From positions 62,001 through 126,000 of the forward strand of contig CAZWUI010000002.1 of assembly GCA_964637515.1 (NCBI GenBank): a stretch of DNA of 64,000 nt, read 5' to 3'. The notes under the pieces were generated by a model, which was not told where the DNA came from, did no database searches, and worked only from the letters and a program-made list of their open reading frames with translations. Position 1 is the first letter of the stretch; every line of letters starts with the position of its first letter. This DNA comes from RGIG4097 sp964637515 (lineage in GTDB: Bacteria > Bacillota > Clostridia > Christensenellales > CAG-917). Made by a program: the position numbers and the translations under genes. Positions 35,256 to 43,940 of this stretch are shown here, in pieces.

Positions 35256-36838
35256 CAAGGGGTAATTGGTTTTTCATCATACTGTCCTTGTTGTCGTCGC
35301 TGTTCATATCTCGACCGTATCTGTACGTGGCGCAACAGGATAACTATCGAATTTCGACCGTTTTCAAAAGCAAGCGACTGCGCACCGCTTACCTAATGGA
35401 CTTGCTATGCGTAGGGATATTTGCGGGGATATATATCGGATTGAGTTTTTTGCAGTCGAGAATATTCTGGGGATTTCTCGACGCAATGTTCTTTTTCATA
35501 GCGGAAATCACGTTGTATTTTGCAGAAGAAATGCCCGAAAAGAAGAAACCTATGCGCTATACGAAACGCGCGGTCAGGGCGTTGAGCGCACTCGTTACGG
35601 TCAATTCAACTCTCATTATGCTCACCCTTTTCCACTTGAATGCGGTGGTTGAGGATGCCTATTTCAGATATTCGTCGATATTTGCGTTTCCGATATTCTA
35701 TCCGCTTACTTTTTCGCTAACTATGGCGGTGGTGAACTGTTTTGAAAGGCTCAACAATTTGCGCTACGAGAGAAAAACTCGGCGTATTCTCGGTGAATAT
35801 CCGCACCTTGTCAAAATCGGTATAACCGGTAGTTACGGCAAAACGTCGGTCAAAAACTATCTTGCGCATATCCTTGGCGGACGGTATAAGGTGTTGTCGT
35901 CGCCTGAGAGTTACAACACACCTATGGGGATTGCTAAAACGGTCGCTATGCTCGACGGCTCTCACGACGTGTTGATTGCGGAAATGGGTGCGCGTAGAGT
36001 TGGGGATATAAAGAAACTTATGAAAATCGTCAATCCGACCGTTGGCGTTTTGACCGGGATAAACGAGCAACATCTCGAAACTTTCGGCAGTATGGAAAAC
36101 TTGGTCAGGGAGAAGATGAGAGTGATAAATATGCTCGACGATAGCGGAGTAGGTTTCGCTTCCGACGGGGTGAAAGAAAGATTGCTTTCCGCAAAAAAAC
36201 AAACGAAATTGCCGTATTTTGCAGGATTTGACGAAGACGACGGAGTGTATGCAAGCGATCTTGCGGTTGCTAGCGACGGCTCTGTTTTCAATCTGCACTT
36301 CGGGGAGGACGTCTATCCGACGAAAACCTATCTTCTCGGCAAACATAACGTGGAAAACGTCGTGCTTTCCGCCGCTGTCGCTTATTATCTCGGCGTGGAG
36401 CCTGCTGAAATCGTTGAGAGAATTGCCACTCTCAAACCTGTACCGCACCGTCTGCAACTTATCCGCGGAAACGGCATAAGAATAATTGACGATACCTTCA
36501 ATTCAAACCCCGACGGAGCAATTTGCGCACTCGACGTGCTTGCTAAATTCGCGGGCAGAAAGGTGGTCGTAACTCCGGGACTCGTCGAACTTGGCAAAAA
36601 AGAAACCGAAGTCAACGAATATCTCGGAGGGTATATCGCATCCGTCGTAGACGTTGTAGTCTTGATTGGCGGTATGCGCGCGGACTTCGTCGCAAGGGGA
36701 CTGCGTAGTGCGGATTTTAGGGGAAAAATCTACCACTACGACACCTTGGACGAGGCAAAAAACGATTTTGGTATTCTGCTGCGTATGGGCGATAATCTAC
36801 TGCTTTTGAACGATTTGCCCGACGTGTACGACGAATAG
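35246..36838 (+). CDS. murF: Membrane-anchored MurF-like UDP-MurNAc-tripeptide D-Ala-D-Ala ligase
   Basis: The first 170 residues hold about five hydrophobic helices, followed by a Mur ligase: GITGSYGKTSVKN (Lys199), EMGARRVGDI, NEQHLETFGS, LGKHNVENVVLSAA and DDTFNSNPDGA. The last is the MurF-type pattern. Membrane-anchored MurF forms are known in some Clostridia. The start is TTG 35246, overlapping the hydrolase end, with AGGCGG upstream. ddl, which makes its substrate D-Ala-D-Ala, follows 7 bp later. The dcw cluster at 54546 lacks murF, so this is probably the genome's copy. Confidence 0.85.
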   Translation: MVLARGNWFFIILSLLSSLFISRPYLYVAQQDNYRISTVFKSKRLRTAYLMDLLCVGIFAGIYIGLSFLQSRIFWGFLDAMFFFIAEITLYFAEEMPEKKKPMRYTKRAVRALSALVTVNSTLIMLTLFHLNAVVEDAYFRYSSIFAFPIFYPLTFSLTMAVVNCFERLNNLRYERKTRRILGEYPHLVKIGITGSYGKTSVKNYLAHILGGRYKVLSSPESYNTPMGIAKTVAMLDGSHDVLIAEMGARRVGDIKKLMKIVNPTVGVLTGINEQHLETFGSMENLVREKMRVINMLDDSGVGFASDGVKERLLSAKKQTKLPYFAGFDEDDGVYASDLAVASDGSVFNLHFGEDVYPTKTYLLGKHNVENVVLSAAVAYYLGVEPAEIVERIATLKPVPHRLQLIRGNGIRIIDDTFNSNPDGAICALDVLAKFAGRKVVVTPGLVELGKKETEVNEYLGGYIASVVDVVVLIGGMRADFVARGLRSADFRGKIYHYDTLDEAKNDFGILLRMGDNLLLLNDLPDVYDE

Positions 36839-36845
36839 GAGGGGT

Positions 36846-37958
36846 ATGAAAAGAAAAGTAGCGTTGATTTTCGGCGGGCGGTCGATTGAAAGCGATATAT
36901 CAGTCATTACCGCAATTCAGACTTACAAGCAACTCGACGGTTACGAAGTCGAACCGATATTTATGTATGACGGGGATTTCTATACGGGCGGTATGAAAAC
37001 TCTCTCTGATTTCACACCTTTCGAGGCGCATAAGCACGTGAAAACTTTGCTATATAGCGGTGGATTCTATGCGGTGAAAAGGGGTAAACTCAAAAAGGTT
37101 TTTGCGCCCGACGTCGCTCTCGTCTGCTGTCACGGCGGAGAAGGGGAAAACGGCACACTTCAAGCTTTGCTTGATTTTTACGGAATACCGTATACGTCCG
37201 CAGAGGTACTGCCGTCCGCTATCTGTATGGATAAGGGAGTGAGCAAAAAGATATTCGACAATATGCTTTTGAATGTCATTCCGCATTATGTCGTCACGAA
37301 ACGAGAGTACGAAGAAAGGACGGATGAAACCTTATTCCGACTCGAAAACACTCTCGGTTATCCGCTCATCGTCAAACCGTCAAGGGCAGGGAGTAGCATA
37401 GGTATTAGCACGGCGGAAAATAGAGAAGACCTAATATCCGCTCTCGACGTTGCAAAGGAATTTGACGATAAAATGGTCGTTGAACAAATGCTCACGGATT
37501 TTGTCGAAGTCAATTGCGCTGCATTTAGGGATAGCGGCGGCGTCGTGGTGTCCGAAACCGAAAGACCGCTATCCGCACACGATATTCTGACCTTTGAAGA
37601 TAAGTACGTATCGGGCGGGAAAATGAGTGGCGGCGGTCGTATTATGCCCGCGGATATAGGCGCACTCAATTCCGTCGTAAAGGCGAATACCGCACGGCTC
37701 TACGATGAGTTGGATTTGGACGGTGTGGTCAGAATGGACTACCTTGTGGATAAAACGAGAAATAAGGTGTATATCAACGAAATCAACACAATCCCAGGTT
37801 CCCTTGCGTACTATCTGTTTGAAGAAGTGGGGATAAAATATTCCGAAATGCTGCGGCGGATAATCGACAACGCAATAAAAATAGGGAAACCCACTCATCG
37901 CACCTACTCGACGGGCGTACTAGAAAACTTCCACGGCGGCGGGAAATACACCATGTGA
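36846..37958 (+). CDS. ddl: D-alanine--D-alanine ligase
   Basis: ATP-grasp ligase of 370 residues that joins two D-Ala for the peptidoglycan stem. FGGRSIESDISVITA at the N-terminus, HGGEGENG, KPSRAGSSIGIS, and the C-terminal YINEINTIPGSLAYYLFEE. The start is ATG behind GGAGG. It closes the riboswitch-led operon and is followed by a terminator. I cannot tell D-Ala-D-Ala from D-Ala-D-Lac or D-Ser specificity from sequence alone; no van genes are near. Confidence 0.93.
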   Translation: MKRKVALIFGGRSIESDISVITAIQTYKQLDGYEVEPIFMYDGDFYTGGMKTLSDFTPFEAHKHVKTLLYSGGFYAVKRGKLKKVFAPDVALVCCHGGEGENGTLQALLDFYGIPYTSAEVLPSAICMDKGVSKKIFDNMLLNVIPHYVVTKREYEERTDETLFRLENTLGYPLIVKPSRAGSSIGISTAENREDLISALDVAKEFDDKMVVEQMLTDFVEVNCAAFRDSGGVVVSETERPLSAHDILTFEDKYVSGGKMSGGGRIMPADIGALNSVVKANTARLYDELDLDGVVRMDYLVDKTRNKVYINEINTIPGSLAYYLFEEVGIKYSEMLRRIIDNAIKIGKPTHRTYSTGVLENFHGGGKYTM

Positions 37959-37960
37959 AA

Positions 37961-37985
37961 AAACACTCCGATCGGAGTGCTTTTC
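37961..37985 (+). terminator. Terminator after ddl
   Basis: The perfect palindrome CACTCCGATCGGAGTG is followed by CTTTTC, 5 bp past the stop. Confidence 0.75.
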
Positions 37986-37986
37986 A

Positions 37987-38055
37987 ATGATATACTTGCA
38001 ATGCAAGTATGATATATGACTCACGCAATATGATATACGCGTTGCGTATGATATA
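37987..38055. repeat. Array of palindromes bounded by ATGATATA
   Basis: ATGATATA occurs four times (37987, 38009, 38030, 38048). Between the copies lie the palindromes ATACTTGCA-A-TGCAAGTAT and ATACGC-GTT-GCGTAT. No ORF. The pattern resembles short palindromic intergenic repeats seen in gut Clostridia; mobility is not shown. Confidence 0.65.
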
Positions 38056-38114
38056 TGCAGACGACAGTCGTTTATTAGCGACACGTCCGTATATTGTGGA
38101 TTTTTAGTTTATTA

Positions 38115-38159
38115 TTCTGTCATTCCAAGCGAAACTACTTTGAGCTTGGCATGACAGAA
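38115..38159. repeat. Imperfect inverted repeat of TGTCATTCC type
   Basis: TTCTGTCATTCCAAGC (38115-38130) pairs with GCTTGGCATGACAGAA (38144-38159) with two mismatches around a 13-nt loop. The TGTCATTCC core is a common intergenic repeat end in gut bacteria. It fills part of the 320-bp gap before icd. Confidence 0.65.
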
Positions 38160-38219
38160 GTGTGAGTTAGCGTATATAAGTCATAAAATTGCCGACATCT
38201 ACGACACATAAGAAACAAG

Positions 38220-38248
38220 TTGCACCAAAGCCGTCTTTGTGCTATCAT
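38220..38248 (+). promoter_or_regulatory. Promoter of icd
   Basis: TTGCAC (38220-38225), 17 bp, TATCAT (38243-38248) with an extended TGC before the -10 box; AGAAGG precedes the ATG at 38279. Confidence 0.65.
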
Positions 38249-38278
38249 TTTAATATATATCATTATCAGAAGGTAGTT

Positions 38279-39466
38279 ATGGACAAAATTAGAATGATAA
38301 ATCCGCTCGTTGAAATGGACGGAGATGAAATGACTCGTATCCTTTGGGCGTGGGTGAAAGATATTCTCATCAAACCCTACGTGGATTTGAAGACGGAATA
38401 CTACGACCTGTCAATCCAAAACCGCGATGCAACGGACGATAAAGTTACGGTTGACGCTGCAAATGCATGCTTGAAATACGGCGTCGGCGTGAAGTGCGCA
38501 ACCATAACCGCAAACGCTCAAAGAGTGGAAGAATTTGGACTCAAAAAGATGTGGCCCAGTCCCAATGGCACAATTCGCGCAATAATGGACGGTACGGTTT
38601 TCCGTGCGCCTATACTTGTTGACGGAGTAACTCCGCTCGTGCCCACTTGGACGAAACCTATCACTATTGCTCGTCACGCATACGGTGACGTGTATAAAAA
38701 CGTTGAAATCAGAGTAGAAGGCGGAAAAGCGGTCATCGGCGCAAACGGCGAAGAAAAGATTATCTTCGACTTCGGCGACGGAAAGGGAGTCATTCAAGGC
38801 GTGCATAACACAGATAAGAGTATCACGAGTTTTGCACATAGTTGCTTCAAATTCGCTCTCGACACCAAACAAGACCTTTGGTTTGCGACGAAAGACACCA
38901 TATCCAAGACCTACGACCACCGTTTCAAAGACATTTTCGCAGAGATTTACGAAGCGGACTACAAGGAAAAATTCGAGAAAGCGGGCATAGAGTATTTCTA
39001 CACTCTCATCGACGACGCGGTTGCAAGAGTCATTCGCTCCAACGGCGGATTTATTTGGGCGTGCAAAAACTACGACGGTGACGTCATGAGCGATATGGTC
39101 GCAACGGCATTCGGCTCCCTTGCGATGATGACTTCGGTCCTCGTATCTCCGACCGGCGCATACGAATACGAAGCGGCACACGGCACGGTCACTCGTCACT
39201 ACCGCAAATGGCAAGCGGGGGAAACCACTTCGACAAACTCCGTCGCAACGTTGTTTGCTTGGACGGGCGCACTCAAAAAGCGCGGTGAAATGGACGATAT
39301 TCCCGAACTTGTCGCTTTTGCGGAAAAACTCGAAAAAGCCACTATCGACACAATCGAAAGCGGTGAAATGACGAAAGACTTGGCACTCTTGTTCAAGAAG
39401 GACGGAGTGGAAGTCAAGACTCTCGACAGCAAAGCGTTTCTTGAAGCGATTGCAACGAGATTATAA
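38279..39466 (+). CDS. icd: NADP-dependent isocitrate dehydrogenase, homodimeric eukaryote-like type
   Basis: Oxidative decarboxylation of isocitrate to 2-oxoglutarate. The start is ATG 38279, with AGAAGG upstream; the frame extends further but without a site. MVEMDGDEMTRILW-like opening (VEMDGDEMTR), KCATITANAQRVEEFGLKKMWPSPNGTIRA, TKDTISKTYDHRFKD and EAAHGTVTRHYR identify the subfamily II enzyme, not the E. coli type. At 395 residues it is typical. It is a single-gene unit with its own promoter and terminator. It could provide 2-oxoglutarate for glutamate in an otherwise incomplete cycle; no other cycle genes are here. Confidence 0.95.
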   Translation: MDKIRMINPLVEMDGDEMTRILWAWVKDILIKPYVDLKTEYYDLSIQNRDATDDKVTVDAANACLKYGVGVKCATITANAQRVEEFGLKKMWPSPNGTIRAIMDGTVFRAPILVDGVTPLVPTWTKPITIARHAYGDVYKNVEIRVEGGKAVIGANGEEKIIFDFGDGKGVIQGVHNTDKSITSFAHSCFKFALDTKQDLWFATKDTISKTYDHRFKDIFAEIYEADYKEKFEKAGIEYFYTLIDDAVARVIRSNGGFIWACKNYDGDVMSDMVATAFGSLAMMTSVLVSPTGAYEYEAAHGTVTRHYRKWQAGETTSTNSVATLFAWTGALKKRGEMDDIPELVAFAEKLEKATIDTIESGEMTKDLALLFKKDGVEVKTLDSKAFLEAIATRL

Positions 39467-39483
39467 GATTTTATGCGACCACG

Positions 39484-39510
39484 AAAAAACCTGCCGTTCG
39501 GCAGGTTTTT
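39484..39510 (+). terminator. Terminator after icd
   Basis: AACCTGCC/GGCAGGTT stem with GTTC-type loop, A-run before and T-run after; likely bidirectional between convergent genes. Confidence 0.88.
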
Positions 39511-39531
39511 CATTATCTAATCGGTTGTTTT

Positions 39532-40574
39532 TTATTTTGCAAGGATATATTCGCCCTCGATGACGATTGAATCTTTCAAGCGCTTCGGAACGTACAATCT
39601 GATTTGCGCTTCCGCCTTGTTGTCGTTGAAAAGGAAGAAAAGCATATCGTTGAGTGCGTTGTCTGCTTTGGGGGAGTCGCCGTCTGTGATATGAATGATG
39701 CCGTTGGATTTGTCAATGCTCGTTTGGATTGCGCCGTTGAATTTTTGATAACCCCTTACGTTGATGAAAATTTGCTCGTCCGTGTAGAAGAGTGCGACGT
39801 TTTTTTGGTCGAGGTCGATCACGATTTTTTGAATGCGGTATTCGTTTGTGGTGTCGTAACTGACGTCAAAGACTTTCGTTTCGTCGAAGTAGCCGTTTTC
39901 CGCCATAAATCCACTTCTTTCGGACACCCATTTTTCAGGGTTGATAGAACCGAGTCCTGCGGAGATTATCACGAAAACGGAGCCGACCAACATGACGTAA
40001 AGACAAATATTGGCAAATGAAAAAGGTTTTTTCTTGATGTTGGTTTTTGCGGGACGAGCGATGAATTTTTCTCTCTCGTTGTAGTAGGCAAGATATTTGA
40101 TGAAACCCTCGACAGAGAGAAGTCCGAGACCTATTGCAAGCATACCTGCGCCGAATAGGACGGTGAACATCATGCCTGACGAAGTCGCGGTGATAAGCAC
40201 GATAGCATAGACGACGAGAAGAAGCCCACCCAAAACAAGAGCGAGAGTCAACGCTACGAGAAGCACGAAAGGCACGTGCAACAAAACTCTACGCCATATA
40301 TCTTTGGCGGTGAGTTTGTCTTGAATATTATCCTTGTGCAAATCTTNNNNNNNNNNNNNNNNNNNNNNNNNNNNNNNNNNNNNNNNNNNNNNNNNNNNNN
40401 NNNNNNNNNNNNNNNNNNNNNNNNNNNNNNNNNNNNNNNNNNNNNNCGCCATATATCTTTGGCGGTGAGTTTGTCTTGAATATTATCCTTGTGCAAATCT
40501 TCGTCTATGAGTTTGAGAAGTATTTCTGCGGTGAGTTTGTCTTGAATATTATCCTTGTGCAAATCTTTTTCCAT
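39532..40574 (-). CDS. Hypothetical membrane protein split by an artificial assembly gap
   Basis: From ATG 40574 the frame reads MEKDLHKDNIQDKLTA..., with DLHKDNIQDKLTA repeated after 22 residues, and runs into the gap. On the other side the same KDIW residues reappear in another frame and continue into three or four transmembrane helices and a C-terminal beta-rich domain of about 120 residues (NVALFYTDEQIFINVRG, AQIRLYVPKRLKDSIVIEG) that recalls DUF4097-like adhesin domains. Taking out the 100 N and one copy of the 55-bp flanking duplicate (155 bp) restores one frame of exactly 296 codons. So the gene is intact, about 295 residues. Function unknown; the short N-terminal repeat may be a cytoplasmic interaction tag. 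It is probably leaderless. Confidence 0.75.
40292..40346. repeat. 55-bp exact duplicate at left edge of the gap
   Basis: Identical to 40447-40501. The two contig ends overlap by 55 bp, a common assembler k-mer length, but were joined with Ns. Confidence 0.9.
40347..40446. other. Assembly gap of 100 N
   Basis: A round 100-N scaffold filler flanked by an exact 55-bp duplication, within a region whose gene has internal 66-bp-spaced repeats that probably confused the assembler. Confidence 0.98.
40447..40501. repeat. 55-bp exact duplicate at right edge of the gap
   Basis: Same sequence as 40292-40346. About 40 bp of it occur a third time at 40528-40567, the start of the gene, as the true internal repeat. 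Confidence 0.9.
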
Positions 40575-40580
40575 ACCAAT

Positions 40581-40608
40581 ATTTTAATATATCAAGAGTA
40601 ATTGTCAA
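40581..40608 (-). promoter_or_regulatory. Promoter of the gap-split membrane protein, placed for a leaderless mRNA
   Basis: On the minus strand TTGACA (40608-40603), 16 bp, TAAAAT (40586-40581), 6 nt, ATG at 40574. No ribosome binding site. Confidence 0.75.
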
Positions 40609-40741
40609 CCGATTGAACTCAATTGCGTTCTATTGCAATCGCCCAACGCATACGATTTAGGGTAAATAAGACGAAAAACGAACGTTTGCAACAAAATACG
40701 TCAAATTGTGAGCGCGAATAAGTTTTATATTGAGGTGGAGA

Positions 40742-41509
40742 GTGTTCGTCGTCGTAGGCAAAAAGAGCATTATCGTAGGAGTTGCCGTAGTCGTGTTGTT
40801 TGCGGTGCTGTGTACAGGAGTGGGAATGACCTCGTCCGCGCAGGTATTTTTTGGAGAAAGCACAAGAAAAGTGCCGGTCTATTCCGTCGAAAGCGGTGAT
40901 GAAAAAGTCATCGCACTGACCTTCGATGCGGCGTGGGGAGCAGACAAAACTCTCGGCATAATCGACATTCTAAATGGCTATAATGCAAAAGCGACCTTTT
41001 TTCTCGTCGGCTTTTGGATAGATAAATACCCGAGCGAAGTCAAGGCGATTGCGGATGCGGGGTTTGACGTTGGCAATCACTCCGAAAATCACCTGAATAT
41101 GCCTCGTCTTGCACGTGCGAAAATGGAAGAAGAAATCAAATCCGTCAACGATAAAGTCTTCGACTTGACTGGAAAAACTCCGCAATATTTTCGTGCGCCT
41201 TACGGCGACTATGACAATTCGTTGATGACTTGCCTTGACGATATGGGTATGACGGGGGTGCAGTGGAGCATAGACACTCTTGACTGGAAAGGACTTTCCG
41301 CCGCTCAAATTTCAGAAAGAGTTTTGCCAAAGGCAAAAAGCGGGGATATTATCCTATTTCACAACAATTCCGATCACGTTTTGGACGCACTTCCTATCGT
41401 GCTTGAGGGACTGAAACAAAAAGGTTTTCGTTTCGTAGCGTTGTCCGAAATGGTCGCTACCGAAAATTACTACACGGACTCCCAAGGCGTCCAACACAAA
41501 CAGAATTGA
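40742..41509 (+). CDS. PdaB-like polysaccharide deacetylase
   Basis: Membrane-anchored carbohydrate esterase 4 protein of 255 residues. An N-terminal helix (about 7-30) acts as anchor or signal. The catalytic pattern TFDAAWG is the form seen in the sporulation protein PdaB; NHSENH gives the metal His, then RAPYGDYD and IILFHNNSD. I prefer GTG 40742 with GAGGTG just upstream; TTG 40730 would add 4 residues. PdaB-type proteins keep spore peptidoglycan intact in Bacillus, which supports a spore-forming host. An ssb-like gene follows 17 bp later. Confidence 0.85.
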   Translation: MFVVVGKKSIIVGVAVVVLFAVLCTGVGMTSSAQVFFGESTRKVPVYSVESGDEKVIALTFDAAWGADKTLGIIDILNGYNAKATFFLVGFWIDKYPSEVKAIADAGFDVGNHSENHLNMPRLARAKMEEEIKSVNDKVFDLTGKTPQYFRAPYGDYDNSLMTCLDDMGMTGVQWSIDTLDWKGLSAAQISERVLPKAKSGDIILFHNNSDHVLDALPIVLEGLKQKGFRFVALSEMVATENYYTDSQGVQHKQN

Positions 41510-41526
41510 AAGCAAAGGAGATAAAT

Positions 41527-42132
41527 ATGAGTTACGAGCAAATGCAAAACAACAGAGTTTACGTGTCGGGTAAAGTGGCGACTACGCCTGAATTTTCACA
41601 CGAGGTTATGGGGGAAGGATTCTACGACTTTGTCGTAGCGGTCGAGAGATTATCCGGTCAAATCGACGAAATCCCCGTGACGATTTCAGAACGACTAATC
41701 GAAGATAATCTTGACGTGGGCGCGGATGTCGGCATATGCGGTCAGTTGCGCTCATATAACAAAATGGCGGACGGCAAGAGTAAACTCGTGCTTCGCGTGT
41801 TCGTCAGGGAACTTGCCGAATGCGATCCTGACGTGCCGAATTATATCGAGATAGAAGGGTACGTGTGCAAGCAACCCGTATACCGCACTACGCCCTTTGG
41901 ACGAGAGATATGCGACTTGCTGCTTGCGGTCAATCGCGCGTACAACAAGTCGGACTATATCCCCGCAATCGCCTGGGGCAGAAACGCAAGATATGCGGAA
42001 ACCTTTTCGGTTGGCGATAGGGTGAGAGTTGAGGGCAGAATACAGTCGAGAGTGTATCAAAAAACGCTCGACGACGGCTCCGTCGAAGAGCGCACCGCCT
42101 ACGAAGTGTCCGTTGCAAAAATAGAAAAATAG
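41527..42132 (+). CDS. Single-stranded DNA-binding protein-like, two OB folds
   Basis: The start is ATG 41527 behind AAAGGAG. The 201-residue protein contains two SSB-type OB halves: NRVYVSGKVATTPEFSHEV...VTISERL in the first 95 residues and IEIEGYVCKQPVYRTTPFGREICDLLLAVNRAYNKSDYIPAIAWGR-type sequence in the second, ending RVEGRIQSRVY. Such tandem forms are a clostridial SSB-like group distinct from the main ssb next to rpsF. There is no acidic C-terminal tip, so it may not recruit the usual SSB partners. Function is inferred from fold only. Confidence 0.8.
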   Translation: MSYEQMQNNRVYVSGKVATTPEFSHEVMGEGFYDFVVAVERLSGQIDEIPVTISERLIEDNLDVGADVGICGQLRSYNKMADGKSKLVLRVFVRELAECDPDVPNYIEIEGYVCKQPVYRTTPFGREICDLLLAVNRAYNKSDYIPAIAWGRNARYAETFSVGDRVRVEGRIQSRVYQKTLDDGSVEERTAYEVSVAKIEK

Positions 42133-42197
42133 CAAATCCACCTTTGAAAACCTACTGAAAAACGGCGGTTTTGGTGGCATTTTGTCCAAAATCGCTG

Positions 42198-42226
42198 TTT
42201 ACATTGAGAAAAGTATATGATATAAT
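42198..42226 (+). promoter_or_regulatory. Promoter of the galactosidase operon
   Basis: TTTACA (42198-42203), 17 bp, TATAAT (42221-42226), with an AGGAG ribosome binding site before the ATG at 42264. Confidence 0.8.
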
Positions 42227-42263
42227 CTTTGTATAAATCACGCGCGTAGCGCAAGGAGCGCAT

Positions 42264-43940
42264 ATGAATATCAAAGATTACACACTCAAAGTTGTCTACG
42301 AACTCGGCGGAGTGGAAAAAACTATCCACGGAAACGATGACGTTTTGTCTTTTGTCGATAGCGGGGACAAGTCTCACGTACTTATCACTATGACCGCCCA
42401 AAAACCCGTCAAAATCAAACTTGCGGAACTCATCTACGATCACTATTTCGAGAGTCAGGAATGGTTTTTTGCAAACGGCTATCAGAGTTGGACGACCGCA
42501 AGAGAGTATAAAATCGGAGATAGACAATACGGCTTGCGTTTTCCCTGCGATGTTTTGACTATCGCTCGCAAATTTGCGGGTCCGTCGGGCGACTACGATT
42601 TCACGGAATACGGCAAAGATTTGTTCCATTCCCACACGTACACCTATCTTCGTCACGGCGACAAGTGTGAACTTTTCGGCACACTCAACGAAAAAAGCGG
42701 CTACACGATTTTCTATGCGGACGTCAGAGAACACGTTTTCGCAATCGAAAAGGACCTTGAAGGCGTGACCATTCTTGGTGATTACGAGATTTTCAACGTT
42801 ACCCAACACGTCGGCACTTACGACGAAGTTTTCGATGCATATTTTGCCGAATACCCCGAAAAGAGTACGGGCAGAGTGGACCATTTTGCAGGCTACACCT
42901 CTTGGTATAACTACTTCCAAAACATAACCGAAGATATAGTTTTGCGCGACCTTGAAGGGCTTTATGCAAAAGTCGGTGCGGGTGCTAATATCTTCCAAAT
43001 CGATGACGGTTATGAAAGCAAAGTCGGGGATTGGCTCAACGTAGATCCCGAAAAATTTCCCGGCGGTATGGCGCATATCGCGGACGAAATCCACAAAAAA
43101 GGCTACAAAGCAGGTATATGGCTTGCGCCTTTTGCCGCAGAATTCAAAGCGAATATCGTCAAAGAGCACCCCGATTGGTTCATCCGCGACAAGAAAGGCA
43201 AACTTCTCATCGGCGGTATGTCTTGGAACGGTTTCTACGTTCTTGACATCGAAAAGGAAGAAGTCAAGGACTATATCCGCAAGGTTTTCAACGTCGTTTT
43301 CGACGAGTGGGGCTACGATATGGTCAAGCTCGATTTCCTGTATTCGGCAGCGATTTTGCCCGCGTACAACAAGTCGAGAGGGCAGTTGATGTGCGAGGCT
43401 ATGGAATTTTTGCGCGAATGTTGCAAGGATAAAATCATTCTCGGTTGCGGTGTGCCTCTCGGTGCAAGTTTCGGAAAGGTGGACGCTTGCAGAATAAGTT
43501 GCGACGTGGAACTTTCTTTCAAAGAAAAATGGTACGTGAAAGTCACAAATCAAGAGATAATTTCCGCCAAAAACGCTATGAATAACACCATTTTCCGCCG
43601 TCACCTGAACGGCAGAATCTTCGCGAACGATCCCGACGTGTTCTTCTTGCGCGACGACGGTATGAAACCCGCAAAATTCAGTATGGCACAAAAGAAGTTG
43701 CTTGCAAAAGTCAACAATATGTTCGGCTCCGTGCTGTTTGTCAGCGACAACGCCGGCGCGTATGACGACGAAAAAGTCGAAATTCTCAAAAAATCATATA
43801 AGAAATTCGACGGACAAGTGCTTTCTGCAGAGTATGTCGACGACGAGCATATCGAAATCGTATACGTCGAAAACGGCGTGAAACAGAGATTTGTATATAA
43901 TAATCTCACGGGTGATAATAGCGTAGAGGTCATAAAATGA
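42264..43940 (+). CDS. GH36-like alpha-galactosidase
   Basis: Cytoplasmic glycoside hydrolase of 558 residues without signal peptide. The (beta/alpha)8 barrel has NIFQIDDGYESKVGDWL, GYKAGIWLAPF, the nucleophile region MVKLDFLYSA (Asp) and CRISCDVE with the acid/base Asp. This is the short GH36 form. It is the first gene of an operon with yggS, lspA and rluD, all overlapping by 4 nt, an unexpected mix of sugar catabolism and housekeeping. No sugar transporter or regulator is close, so the substrate is uncertain. Confidence 0.85.
   Translation: MNIKDYTLKVVYELGGVEKTIHGNDDVLSFVDSGDKSHVLITMTAQKPVKIKLAELIYDHYFESQEWFFANGYQSWTTAREYKIGDRQYGLRFPCDVLTIARKFAGPSGDYDFTEYGKDLFHSHTYTYLRHGDKCELFGTLNEKSGYTIFYADVREHVFAIEKDLEGVTILGDYEIFNVTQHVGTYDEVFDAYFAEYPEKSTGRVDHFAGYTSWYNYFQNITEDIVLRDLEGLYAKVGAGANIFQIDDGYESKVGDWLNVDPEKFPGGMAHIADEIHKKGYKAGIWLAPFAAEFKANIVKEHPDWFIRDKKGKLLIGGMSWNGFYVLDIEKEEVKDYIRKVFNVVFDEWGYDMVKLDFLYSAAILPAYNKSRGQLMCEAMEFLRECCKDKIILGCGVPLGASFGKVDACRISCDVELSFKEKWYVKVTNQEIISAKNAMNNTIFRRHLNGRIFANDPDVFFLRDDGMKPAKFSMAQKKLLAKVNNMFGSVLFVSDNAGAYDDEKVEILKKSYKKFDGQVLSAEYVDDEHIEIVYVENGVKQRFVYNNLTGDNSVEVIK

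Noticed and set aside
39532..40574. Frameshifted pseudogene
   Set aside because: The shift is explained by 100 N plus a 55-bp duplicated contig end; removing 155 bp restores a full frame.
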